A DNA stretch of 31,211 bases from an uncultured Collinsella sp. Its GTDB lineage: Bacteria; Actinomycetota; Coriobacteriia; Coriobacteriales; Coriobacteriaceae. Position numbers and translations under genes: made by a program. The stretch lies in NCBI GenBank assembly GCA_900546115.1, contig URBQ01000034.1:1-31211 (forward strand). Reading direction: 5' to 3'. How positions within the stretch are numbered: position 1 is the stretch's first letter; every line of letters begins with the position of its first letter. Positions 23,362 through 31,211 of this stretch are shown piece by piece. The notes under the pieces were generated by a model, which was not told the DNA's origin, made no database searches, and worked only from the letters and a program-made list of their open reading frames with translations.

Positions 23362-24465
23362 ATGAAGTTCACCGTCAGCCAGAGCTCGCTTACACAAGCC
23401 ATCGGCGTCGTTATGAAGGGTGTCGCTTCGGCATCCACCCTCCCCATCCTGTCGGGCGTGCTCGTTAAGGCCCAAGACGGCATCTTGGAATTCCAGACCT
23501 CTAACTACACCATCTCAATCCGTCATCGCATCGCGGCGCATGTCGAAGAAGAGGGCGAGATGGTTATTCCCTGTAAGATGCTCTCCAATATCACCAAGAC
23601 CCTCCCCGATGCCCCGGTCACCTTTGAGCTGTCCGAGCGCCAGGTGCTGATTGGTTGCGAGAAGAGCTCTTTTAGGCTGAACACGCTCGATGCCAATGAC
23701 TTCCCCGAGTTTCCGGCCTATGCCATCGAGAGTGCCGTGGAGCTGCCGACCGATGTCTTGTCCGAAATGGTCGGCCGCGTGTGGCGCGTCACCTCGACCG
23801 ACAAGGCTCGCCCCATCCTGGGCGGCGTGCACATGAAGGTCGAGAACAACACCGTACGCCTGGTAGCGACCGATTCCTTCCGCTTGGCCGTGTGCGATAC
23901 GCAGGTCGAGACCTCGACCCTCGAGGGCTCCTTTGAGCTCAACGTTCCGGCTGACGCCTTTAACGACGCGCTGAACATCATGGCCAGCCAAGCGACCATC
24001 ATGATCGGGGCTACCGACACCCAGGTCGTCTTCGAGGCCGGCAACACCACCTACGTGTCGCGTCGCATCGAGGGCGTGTACCCCAACTACAAGCAGCTCA
24101 TCCCCGATTCGTGCGTGACGAGCGTCAAGATCGACGTCGCCGCCTTTAACGCCGCCCTCAAGCGCGTGGCCGTTATCGCGAGCGCCAACCCCGCCGTCAA
24201 GTTCGAGATCGATGTCGAGAACGGGCAGATGGGCCTGTCCTCCATTTCCAATGACCAGGACCTTGCGCAGGAGACGATCGATGTCGAGGCCGAGGGCGAG
24301 TCGGGTACCATCGCCTTCAACTACCATTACATCTTCGGCTGCCTCAATGCCCTGTCCAAGGAGAAGGAGATCACGCTGGAGCTCAAGAGCTACTCGCAGG
24401 CGGGCATCTTTAAGTCCTACGACAAGATCAACTACCTGTACCTGGTCATGCCGGTCCGCATCTAG
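23362..24465 (+). CDS. dnaN: DNA polymerase III beta sliding clamp
   Basis: A 367-residue ring-forming clamp that tethers the replicative polymerase. It opens with MKFTVSQSSLTQAIGVVMKGV and shows three repeated clamp folds (about 1-120, 128-245, 247-367). VRLVATDSFRLAVCD and RRIEGVYPNYKQLIP are family hallmarks, and the end VYLVMPVR-like (LYLVMPVRI) is the conserved peptide-binding C-terminus. ATG at 23362 lies nine bases after AGAAAGG. recF follows 9 bp later. Confidence 0.97.
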   Translation: MKFTVSQSSLTQAIGVVMKGVASASTLPILSGVLVKAQDGILEFQTSNYTISIRHRIAAHVEEEGEMVIPCKMLSNITKTLPDAPVTFELSERQVLIGCEKSSFRLNTLDANDFPEFPAYAIESAVELPTDVLSEMVGRVWRVTSTDKARPILGGVHMKVENNTVRLVATDSFRLAVCDTQVETSTLEGSFELNVPADAFNDALNIMASQATIMIGATDTQVVFEAGNTTYVSRRIEGVYPNYKQLIPDSCVTSVKIDVAAFNAALKRVAVIASANPAVKFEIDVENGQMGLSSISNDQDLAQETIDVEAEGESGTIAFNYHYIFGCLNALSKEKEITLELKSYSQAGIFKSYDKINYLYLVMPVRI

Positions 24466-24474
24466 CGCTGCGCC

Positions 24475-25581
24475 ATGACCATGTTCGCCCGCGATCTTTC
24501 CGTCGCGCACTACCGCAGCTTCGATAGCTATCGCCTTGCCCTGGACGAGGGCGTGACGATACTTGCGGGACCCAACGCGGCAGGAAAGACCAATCTCATA
24601 GAGGCGCTGCAGCTGCTGACGAGCGGCGCCTCGTTTAGGCATCCGACCGCAGCCGAGCTCGTCCATGACGGCGTGGGCTCGTGCAAGATCGAGCTGAGGC
24701 TCGAGGGCGACGGCCGCGTGCTTGATATGGGATTGAGCGCGGAGGACGGTAAGCGCTCGTTTAGCCGCAACGGCAAGAGATGCTCTGCCGCCGGTGTGCG
24801 CGGGGTTCTGCCGAGCGTGCTGTTTTGCCCCGACCATCTGGACATGGTTAAGCGCGGCGCCAGTGTGCGCCGCGCCGCCCTCGATGACTTTGGCATGCAG
24901 CTGAGCGCACGCTATGCCGATCTTGCGAACACCTATGGGCGCTGCGTGACCCAGCGCAACGCCTTGCTCAAGGAGGCCTGGTGCTGCCGCGAGATGCTCG
25001 GCGCGTGGAACGATTCGATTGCCCGCGCGGGCTCGGCCCTGCTTGTGCACCGGTTGGCCCTGCTCGACCGGCTGGCGGGCCATGTGCACACTGCCTACGG
25101 GCAAGTGGCGTCAGGTGAGACCGCCAACGTGACCTATGCGTCCACGCTGGGCGATTTGCCCCAGGTCGAGGATCGCGAAGAGCTGAAGGGCTGGGCGTAC
25201 GAGCGCATGCTGGCTGCCCTTGATGAGCGTGCCGACGAGGAAATTCGCCGCGGCGTGACGTTGGTGGGACCGCATCGCGACGAGATCGAGTTCACCGTGG
25301 CGGGTCGCTCCGCCCGTTCATTTGCCAGCCAAGGACAGCAGCGTACGCTGGTGCTGTCCTGGAAGGTGGCCGAGGTCGCCGTGGCTCGCGATGTCCTGGG
25401 CACCGCCCCGCTGCTGCTTCTGGACGACGTGATGAGCGAGCTCGACGGCGAGCGTCGCGGCGCTTTCCTGCGGCTGATCGGCGATGATATCCAGACGGTC
25501 ATAACCACGACCAACCTGGGGTACTTTACCGATGACCTGCTTGATCGAGCCAAGGTGGTGAGCATGGGTGAGACGTGCTAA
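24475..25581 (+). CDS. recF: DNA replication and repair protein RecF
   Basis: A 368-residue SMC-like ATPase that helps load RecA at gaps and restart forks. It has Walker A GPNAAGKTN (32-40), the signature SFASQGQQRTLVLSWKVAE and Walker B PLLLLDDVMSELD. The length is normal. It starts 9 bp after dnaN without a clear ribosome site (an in-frame ATG two codons later is an alternative), so coupling to dnaN is likely. The next gene starts inside its end. Confidence 0.96.
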   Translation: MTMFARDLSVAHYRSFDSYRLALDEGVTILAGPNAAGKTNLIEALQLLTSGASFRHPTAAELVHDGVGSCKIELRLEGDGRVLDMGLSAEDGKRSFSRNGKRCSAAGVRGVLPSVLFCPDHLDMVKRGASVRRAALDDFGMQLSARYADLANTYGRCVTQRNALLKEAWCCREMLGAWNDSIARAGSALLVHRLALLDRLAGHVHTAYGQVASGETANVTYASTLGDLPQVEDREELKGWAYERMLAALDERADEEIRRGVTLVGPHRDEIEFTVAGRSARSFASQGQQRTLVLSWKVAEVAVARDVLGTAPLLLLDDVMSELDGERRGAFLRLIGDDIQTVITTTNLGYFTDDLLDRAKVVSMGETC

Positions 25582-26131
25582 TTACGAGCGTGAGAGCGAA
25601 ACGGTCGCCTTCAGCGGGTTTTTGAATGCAGAGCGCCAGCGCATCCTGGCGGCTGCGACCCCTGAGCGCCGCGCGCAGATGGAGGCCGCCGAGGAGTCGC
25701 ACACGGTCTATCGCGCGTGGAACGCTGTGTGCTCGGGCACGCGCGAGGGACGGCATGTGACGGGACTGCGCTACCTGCCCGAGTCCAATGAGCTGCTGGT
25801 GTATCTCGACTCGCCCTCGTGGACGCAGGAAATGACGCTGTTGCGCGAGATCATCCGCGCGCGCATGGAGCGCGCCGGTGCGCATGTGGACGGCCTGGTG
25901 TTCAAAACCACCGCGCCCGGCCATACGCCGCCCGCCGCCAAGGAACGCCTGCGCCCGGCGCCGACCGAGCGACCGCCGGCCCCGCACGCCGACCTAAGTG
26001 AGGCCGAGCGTACCGAGATCGAGCGCCAAGTGGCGCCCATCGAAGACCAAAAACTGCGCGAGGCCCTCGAGAATGCCATGAGAGCCAGTGCCGAGTGGGC
26101 CAAGGGCGTGCAAAGCAAAAAAGAGCCTTAA
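25568..26131 (+). CDS. dciA: DUF721/DciA-like protein, probable helicase loader
   Basis: A 187-residue protein. The region at about 35-115 fits DUF721: AWNAVCSGTREGRHVTGLRYL, then ELLVYLDSPSWTQEMTLLREIIRARM, with the typical Trp near the middle. DciA proteins assist loading of the replicative helicase in bacteria lacking DnaC or DnaI. The rest is a Pro-rich linker and a charged C-terminal helix. The GTG start at 25568 overlaps recF by 14 bases. The recF-DUF721-gyrB order is typical of Actinobacteria and supports the call. The gene symbol is inferred from family and position. Confidence 0.8.
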   Translation: MRRANYERESETVAFSGFLNAERQRILAAATPERRAQMEAAEESHTVYRAWNAVCSGTREGRHVTGLRYLPESNELLVYLDSPSWTQEMTLLREIIRARMERAGAHVDGLVFKTTAPGHTPPAAKERLRPAPTERPPAPHADLSEAERTEIERQVAPIEDQKLREALENAMRASAEWAKGVQSKKEP

Positions 26132-26158
26132 ATCGCATCTGGTGGCCTTGTAGAGCCA

Positions 26159-26187
26159 AATACCCTCGTTCCCGAGGGTATTTTTTT
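26159..26187 (+). terminator. Terminator of the dnaN-recF-dciA operon
   Basis: A perfect 10-bp stem (AATACCCTCG at 26159-26168, complement at 26173-26182) with loop TTCC is followed by seven T. It separates dciA from gyrB, so gyrB should have its own promoter within 26188-26225. Confidence 0.93.
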
Positions 26188-26236
26188 ACGATAAACTAGT
26201 AAGGCTGTACACATTTTCTTGACTGAAGGAGGACGT

Positions 26237-28267
26237 GTGGCAAACGAAAACGATTACGACGGCGGCGAGATTAAGATTCTCGAAGGTCTCGAGGCCGTTC
26301 GTAAGCGCCCGGGCATGTATATCGGCTCGACGAGCGCCAGCGGTCTGCATCACCTGGTGTGGGAGATCGTTGACAACTCCGTCGACGAGGCCATGGCCGG
26401 TTTCTGCACCGAGATCCAGGTGACGGTCCACGCCGACAACTCCATCACGGTCGTCGACAACGGGCGCGGCATCCCCGTCGACGAGCACCCTGTTAAAAAG
26501 ATCCCGACGCTCGAGGTCGTCATGACGATCCTGCACGCCGGCGGTAAGTTCGATAACTCGGCCTATAAGGTCTCGGGCGGCCTGCACGGCGTGGGCATCT
26601 CCGTCGTCAACGCACTGTCCAAGCGCGTGGTCGTTCAGGTTCGTCGCGATGGCAACACCTACGAGATGGAGTTCTCGCGCGGCAAGACCGTCAAGAAGAT
26701 GGAGGTCGTGGGCACCTCGGATTCGACGGGCACCACCGTCACCTTCTGGCCCGACGACGAGATCTTCGAGACCTGCATCTACGATTTCGATACGCTGCAC
26801 AACCGTCTGCAGGAGACGGCGTTCCTCAATAAGAACCTTAAGATTGTGCTGACCGACGAGCGCGAGGCGACTCCCCACGTGGAGGAGTTTTGCTACGAGG
26901 GCGGCATCGTCGACTTCGTCAAGTTTCTCAACGAGGGCAAGGACGTCCCCGAGGCCTTTAAGGAGCCCATCTACATCGAGGGCAAATCGGATCCGGACGC
27001 GCCTGTGGCCAAGATGGGCGAGGTTGAGGTTTCCCTGCAGTGGAATAGCGGCTACGGCGAGAACGTCATGTCGTTCGCCAACGACATCTACACTCCCGAG
27101 GGCGGCATGCACCTTGAGGGCTTCCGCACCGCGCTCACCCGCGTGATCAACGACTACGCGCGCAAACAGAACCTGCTCAAGGAAAAAGACGCCAACCTGA
27201 CCGGCGACGATGTGCGCGAGGGCCTTTCGGCCGTTATCTCGGTTAAGCTGCCCGATCCGCAGTTTGAGGGCCAGACCAAGGCCAAGCTCGGTAGCTCCTA
27301 TATGCGCGCGCTGACGCTCAAGATCGTGACCGACGGCCTCGCCGATTACTTGGAGGAGCATCCCAAGCCCGCCCGCGAGATCGTCAAGAAGGCGCAACAG
27401 GCCTGCAAGGCGCGCAACGCCGCCCGCAAGGCGCGCGAGGCGACCCGCCGCAAGAGCCTGCTCGAGACGGCGTCCCTGCCCGGTAAGCTCGCTGACTGCT
27501 CGGTGCGCGATGCCGAGCTGACCGAGCTCTTCATCGTAGAGGGCGACTCGGCAGGCGGTTCGGCCAAGGACGGCCGTCGCCGAGACATCCAGGCGATTCT
27601 GCCCCTGCGCGGCAAGATTTTGAACGTCGAACGCGTTGGTGACCACCGCGCGTTCTCGAGTGACACCATCCAGTCGCTGATTACCGCGATCGGCTGCGGC
27701 GTCACGACGAGTGCCGGCGACGGCGGCGACTTCGATATCAGCAAGGCGCGCTACCACAAGATCATCATCATGACCGATGCAGACGTCGACGGTGCGCATA
27801 TCCGCATCCTGCTGCTGACGTTCTTCTACAAGTACATGCGTCCGCTGATCGATGCCGGCTACGTCTATGTTGCCTGCCCGCCCATCTTTGGCATTAAGGT
27901 GCGCAACAAGATCCACTACGTGTATCCCAACGGCCGCCAGCCCGAAGACGAGATCCTGCGCGACACCATCCAGAGTCTGGGCCTGAACCCCGACGATAAC
28001 GACGAGGACGGCAAGGCCAAGGACGGCAAGATCACCAAAAAGCGCAAGGGCTATACCGTCCAGCGCTACAAGGGCCTGGGCGAGATGGACCCCAAGCAGC
28101 TTGCCTCGACGACGATGGACCCCAAGACCCGCATCCTGCAGCGTGTGTCGATCGAGGACGCCGTGGTGGCGGACCGCGCCGTGCGCGAGCTGATGGGTTC
28201 CGAGGTCGGCTATCGCCGCGAGTACATTGAAAAACACGCGCACGACGCGCGCTTCTTAGACGCCTAA
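26237..28267 (+). CDS. gyrB: DNA gyrase subunit B
   Basis: A 676-residue ATPase subunit of gyrase, which adds negative supercoils. The GHKL domain shows RPGMYIGST, EIVDNSVDEAMAG, VDNGRGIPVD and GGLHGVGISVVNALS. The Toprim domain shows VEGDSAGGSAKDGRRR, LPLRGKILNVE and MTDADVDGAHI. The C-terminal tail has YKGLGEMDPKQL. The start is GTG at 26237 with AAGGAGG at 26226-26232. An in-frame TTG at 26219 lies upstream of that site. A short charged insert (DDNDEDGKAKDGK) lies before KGYTVQRYKGLG. gyrA follows after 156 bp. Confidence 0.98.
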   Translation: MANENDYDGGEIKILEGLEAVRKRPGMYIGSTSASGLHHLVWEIVDNSVDEAMAGFCTEIQVTVHADNSITVVDNGRGIPVDEHPVKKIPTLEVVMTILHAGGKFDNSAYKVSGGLHGVGISVVNALSKRVVVQVRRDGNTYEMEFSRGKTVKKMEVVGTSDSTGTTVTFWPDDEIFETCIYDFDTLHNRLQETAFLNKNLKIVLTDEREATPHVEEFCYEGGIVDFVKFLNEGKDVPEAFKEPIYIEGKSDPDAPVAKMGEVEVSLQWNSGYGENVMSFANDIYTPEGGMHLEGFRTALTRVINDYARKQNLLKEKDANLTGDDVREGLSAVISVKLPDPQFEGQTKAKLGSSYMRALTLKIVTDGLADYLEEHPKPAREIVKKAQQACKARNAARKAREATRRKSLLETASLPGKLADCSVRDAELTELFIVEGDSAGGSAKDGRRRDIQAILPLRGKILNVERVGDHRAFSSDTIQSLITAIGCGVTTSAGDGGDFDISKARYHKIIIMTDADVDGAHIRILLLTFFYKYMRPLIDAGYVYVACPPIFGIKVRNKIHYVYPNGRQPEDEILRDTIQSLGLNPDDNDEDGKAKDGKITKKRKGYTVQRYKGLGEMDPKQLASTTMDPKTRILQRVSIEDAVVADRAVRELMGSEVGYRREYIEKHAHDARFLDA

Positions 28268-28273
28268 CCTGTT

Positions 28274-28374
28274 CGGCTTTCCCAGCCACCGCACCTTCGC
28301 CCTCAATCGTCGGTCGCGTACCCAAGTACGCTTCCCTCCTCTTTCGAGCGAATCTGCGGCACCTGGAAAAGCCG
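28274..28374. repeat. Nested inverted repeat between gyrB and gyrA
   Basis: Outer arms at 28274-28293 (CGGCTTTCCCAG...) and 28355-28374 (...CTGGAAAAGCCG) are complementary at about 16 of 20 positions. The interior has a perfect 6-bp hairpin GCGTAC-CCAA-GTACGC (28316-28331). There is no T-run, so it is not a simple terminator. It could be a repeated palindromic element or a structured leader of gyrA. Confidence 0.55.
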
Positions 28375-28423
28375 TCTCCGTGGCAGGATGATTAATGGAC
28401 CACGCAAACCATGAGGAGGTAAC

Positions 28424-31165
28424 GTGGCAGACGATATCAACAATAACGAGGGTATGGGCGAGGCCGGCGATGCCGGTATGCCCGACGATCTGAAGCGCCT
28501 GCTTGCCCGTGCTGAGCAGGGCGAGGACGGCGATCCGGACGCCTATAATCCCGATGCCGATGATGAAGAGGAAGAGGACGACGACGCCGAGCTCGAGGAG
28601 AGCTTTGGCGAAGTCGACCGTGGCGCCTCGGCCGGCGAGGATATCAACGGCGGCCAGCTCCAGATTTCGGAGTTTGGTCGCGAGATGAAGCAGTCGTTCA
28701 TCGAGTATTCGATGTCGGTTATCACGGCGCGCGCCCTGCCGGACGTGCGCGACGGCTTAAAGCCGGTGCACCGCCGCATCCTGTACGCGATGAACGAGAG
28801 CGGCATCTACCCCAACCGCCCACATAAGAAGTCGGCCTGGACGGTCGGCGAAGTTATCGGTAAGTACCACCCGCATGGCGACTTCGCGGTCTATGAGGCC
28901 ATGGTCCGCCTGGCGCAGTGGTTCTCCATGCGCACGCCGCTCATCGACGGTCACGGCAACTTCGGCAACATCGACGGCGACGGCGCGGCAGCCATGCGTT
29001 ACACCGAGAGCCGCCTGGCCAAGCCCGCCATGGAACTGCTGCGTGACTTGCAGAAGGATACCGTCGACTGGCAGCCCAACTACGACGAATCGCTCGCCGA
29101 GCCCGTGACGCTGCCTGCGCGCTTCCCCAACCTGCTGGTCAACGGCAGCCAGGGCATCGCCGTCGGCATGGCCACCAACATCGCCCCGCATAACCTCACC
29201 GAGGCGATCGAGGCCACCTGCTACCTGATCGACAACCCCGACGCCACCGTCGACGAGCTCATGCAGATCATGCCCGGTCCGGACTTCCCCACCGGCGCCA
29301 TCATCATGGGCAGCGCCGGCATTAAGCAGAGCTACGAGACCGGCCGCGGCTCCATTACCGTGCGTGCCAAGGCACACGTGGAGTCCACCAAGACCGGTCG
29401 CAGCCGCCTGGTCTTTACCGAGATTCCCTACATGGTCAACAAGGGCACCCTGCAGGAGAAGATCGCCCAGCTCGTCAACGACAAGCGCATCGAGGGCATC
29501 TCGGATATGCGCGATGAGTCCAACCAGAAGGGCATCCGTCTGGTCATCGAGCTCAAAAAGGGCGTCATTCCGCAGGTCGTGCTTAACAACCTGTATAAGT
29601 ACACCTCGCTGCAGACGACCTTTGGCGCCAACAACCTGGCGCTCGTCAACGGCGTTCCCAAATGCCTGAGCCTGCGCGAGATGCTGCAGCACTACATTGA
29701 CCATCAGGTCGACGTGGTCACCCGCCGCACCCGCTTCGACCTTAAGAAGGCCCAGGCCCGCGCGCATATCCTTGAGGGCTACCTGATGGCCCTTGACCAT
29801 ATCGACGAGGTCATCAGCATCATCCGCTCCTCGCAGACCGACTCCGAGGCCAGCAGCCGCCTGATCGAGCGCTTTGGCTTTACGCCCGAGCAGACCACGG
29901 CCATCCTCGAGATGAAGCTGCGCCGCCTGACTGGCCTGGAGCGCGACAAGATCCAAGAAGAGTTGGACGGCCTGCGCCGCGCCATCGCCTACTACGAGGA
30001 CCTGCTGGCGCACGAGGAGAAGATCCTGGGCGTCATCAAGGAAGAGATGCGCGAGATCTCCAAGAAGTTCGGCGATAAGCGCCGCACCGAGATCAGCCAG
30101 GTTGAGAAGGACCTGGATGTCGAGGACCTCATCGCCGACGAGGATATGGTCGTGACCATCACCCACACCGGCTATGTCAAGCGTATCCCGGTGGCTGCCT
30201 ACCGTGCCCAGAAGCGCGGTGGCAAGGGCGTGTCGGGCGTCAACCTCAAAGAGGACGACGTTATCGACGAGATGTTCATCGCGTCCACGCACGAGTACGT
30301 GCTGTTCTTCTCGAGCAAGGGCAAGGTCTATCGCCTGAAGGTGCACGAGCTGCCGGTGGGTACGCGCCAGGCGCGCGGTACCGCGATTGTCAACCTGCTG
30401 CCCTTCGAGGAGGGCGAGAAGATCGCGAGCGTCATCAGCTGCCGCGAGTTCCCTGCCGACGAGTATCTGATGTTTGCCACCAAGAGCGGCATGGTCAAGA
30501 AGACCGTGATGAGCGCATATGACCGCAGCCGTCGCGACGGCCTGATCGCTATCAACCTGCGTGACGACGACGCGCTGCTGAACGTGCGCCGCGTGCGCGA
30601 GGGCGACAAGATTATCCTGGCCACCACCGCGGGCAAGGCGATCATGTTCTCCGAGGAGCAGGTGCGCGCCACCGGCCGCGATACCAGCGGCGTTCGCGGT
30701 ATCGGTATGAAGGACGGCGTGAGCGTTCTGGGCATGGAAGTCACTAACGGCAACGGCGATCTGTTCGTCATCACCGAGCGCGGCTACGGCAAGCGCACGC
30801 CGGTCGCGGACTACCCGGAGCAGAATCGCGGCGGCCAGGGCGTCTACACCATCCAAATGACCGAGCGTAAGGGTAACCTCGCGGCCATGAAGACGGTGGG
30901 CCCGCAGCACGAGCTGTTCATCGTGACGGAGGGCGCGACGGTCATTCGCGTCAAGACCGATGAGATTAGCCAGACTGGCCGCGCTACCCAGGGCGTCAAG
31001 ATGATGACCGTCGACGACAACGACCGCATCTGCGCCGTAGCCCGCATGACGGCCGCCAAGGAGAAGCCCGAAGACGAAGGCGCCGAGGCCGCAACCGACG
31101 CCGAAGAGGCCCCAGTCGACCTAGGCGACGGCAACGACATACCAGAGGATCTCCTGGACGAGTAA
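28424..31165 (+). CDS. gyrA: DNA gyrase subunit A with acidic N-terminal extension
   Basis: A 913-residue subunit that cuts and rejoins DNA. Residues 1 to about 75 are an extra acidic segment (about 20 Asp/Glu between 33 and 65). The conserved body begins near ISEFGREMKQSFIEYSMSV. The catalytic Tyr is Y193 in AMRYTESRLAK. The quinolone region reads GKYHPHGDFAVYEAMVRLAQ, giving Phe154 where E. coli has Ser83 and Glu158 where it has Asp87. The GyrA-box QKRGGKGVSG and the beta-pinwheel domain fill the C-terminal part, and the tail is acidic. The start is GTG at 28424 with GAGGAGGT at 28413-28420. The offset of 71 residues to E. coli numbering is consistent at both Ser83 and Tyr122. Confidence 0.97.
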   Translation: MADDINNNEGMGEAGDAGMPDDLKRLLARAEQGEDGDPDAYNPDADDEEEEDDDAELEESFGEVDRGASAGEDINGGQLQISEFGREMKQSFIEYSMSVITARALPDVRDGLKPVHRRILYAMNESGIYPNRPHKKSAWTVGEVIGKYHPHGDFAVYEAMVRLAQWFSMRTPLIDGHGNFGNIDGDGAAAMRYTESRLAKPAMELLRDLQKDTVDWQPNYDESLAEPVTLPARFPNLLVNGSQGIAVGMATNIAPHNLTEAIEATCYLIDNPDATVDELMQIMPGPDFPTGAIIMGSAGIKQSYETGRGSITVRAKAHVESTKTGRSRLVFTEIPYMVNKGTLQEKIAQLVNDKRIEGISDMRDESNQKGIRLVIELKKGVIPQVVLNNLYKYTSLQTTFGANNLALVNGVPKCLSLREMLQHYIDHQVDVVTRRTRFDLKKAQARAHILEGYLMALDHIDEVISIIRSSQTDSEASSRLIERFGFTPEQTTAILEMKLRRLTGLERDKIQEELDGLRRAIAYYEDLLAHEEKILGVIKEEMREISKKFGDKRRTEISQVEKDLDVEDLIADEDMVVTITHTGYVKRIPVAAYRAQKRGGKGVSGVNLKEDDVIDEMFIASTHEYVLFFSSKGKVYRLKVHELPVGTRQARGTAIVNLLPFEEGEKIASVISCREFPADEYLMFATKSGMVKKTVMSAYDRSRRDGLIAINLRDDDALLNVRRVREGDKIILATTAGKAIMFSEEQVRATGRDTSGVRGIGMKDGVSVLGMEVTNGNGDLFVITERGYGKRTPVADYPEQNRGGQGVYTIQMTERKGNLAAMKTVGPQHELFIVTEGATVIRVKTDEISQTGRATQGVKMMTVDDNDRICAVARMTAAKEKPEDEGAEAATDAEEAPVDLGDGNDIPEDLLDE

Positions 31166-31211
31166 GAGGCCCTAGCTGGTAGAAAATATCAGGCCCCATA
31201 TATCGGCGGTC

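Noticed and set aside
23515..25104. 529-codon minus-strand frame across dnaN and recF
   Set aside because: It is antisense to two certain genes, with no family motif or ribosome site.
26219..26236. Upstream TTG start for gyrB
   Set aside because: It lies before the AAGGAGG site that serves the GTG at 26237.
28466..28660. GyrA acidic segment as a misread intergenic region
   Set aside because: The frame is continuous from a GTG with a near-perfect ribosome site and the codon bias matches the rest of gyrA.
28757..30910. 717-codon minus-strand frame in gyrA, and a similar 685-codon frame in gyrB
   Set aside because: They are antisense shadows of well-defined genes with biased composition.
1..31211. 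CRISPR array, insertion sequence or prophage
   Set aside because: No regularly spaced repeats, transposase, integrase or phage gene was seen; the window is mainly core origin genes.

Overview
This window is the replication-origin region of a bacterial chromosome. The gene order rpmH-rnpA-yidD-yidC-jag-rsmG-parA-parB on one side and dnaA-dnaN-recF-DUF721-gyrB-gyrA on the other is the classic bacterial origin neighbourhood. The GC-rich composition, frequent GTG starts, the DUF721 gene between recF and gyrB, and the sortase-type surface protein point to an actinobacterium, most likely of the Coriobacteriia (Collinsella-like). That assignment is inference from gene order and protein style, not from a database search.

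Layout: (1) 1-4155: a tRNA-Gly(CCC) with promoter and terminator, then a large LPXTG surface adhesin with an internal thioester domain. (2) 3926-7342, minus strand: a split, probably inactive membrane M28-peptidase-like protein followed by a small membrane protein. (3) 7541-9467: two overlapping WYL-domain regulators. They converge on (4) 9464-13317, minus strand: ddl and an exonuclease-DinG helicase fusion. (5) 13403-14455: rlmN. (6) 14655-19694, minus strand: rpmH, rnpA, yidD, yidC, jag, rsmG, parA, parB and a small membrane protein. Three perfect parS sites lie between rsmG and parA at an exact 39-bp period. (7) 19695-20039: a non-coding region with DnaA-box-like repeats. (8) 20040-26131: a GHKL-ATPase/winged-helix gene, dnaA, a second candidate origin segment, dnaN, recF and a dciA-like gene. 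(9) 26237-31165: gyrB and gyrA.

How the genes work together: DnaA, the two non-coding segments beside it, DnaN and the DciA-like protein handle initiation and elongation. GyrAB handles supercoiling, ParAB-parS segregates the origin, and YidC-YidD-RnpA-L34-Jag-RsmG form the conserved RNA and membrane-biogenesis block. The least explained element is the gene at 20040-21386. It couples a GHKL ATP-binding domain, a long Q/P/M/Y-rich linker and a C-terminal winged helix, sits 15 bp upstream of dnaA in the same direction, and separates dnaA from rpmH. DnaA carries a non-canonical DNA-recognition signature (N-H-S-T in place of D-H-T-T), and the repeated motif beside it is TTTTCAACA rather than TTATCCACA. 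Together these suggest a divergent initiation system. Other notable points are a GyrA residue typical of fluoroquinolone resistance (Phe at the E. coli Ser83 position), a parS-like site inside dnaA, an AT-richer parAB-rsmG block bracketed by copies of a 12-bp palindrome, and a nested inverted repeat between gyrB and gyrA. No CRISPR array, transposase or insertion sequence was seen.
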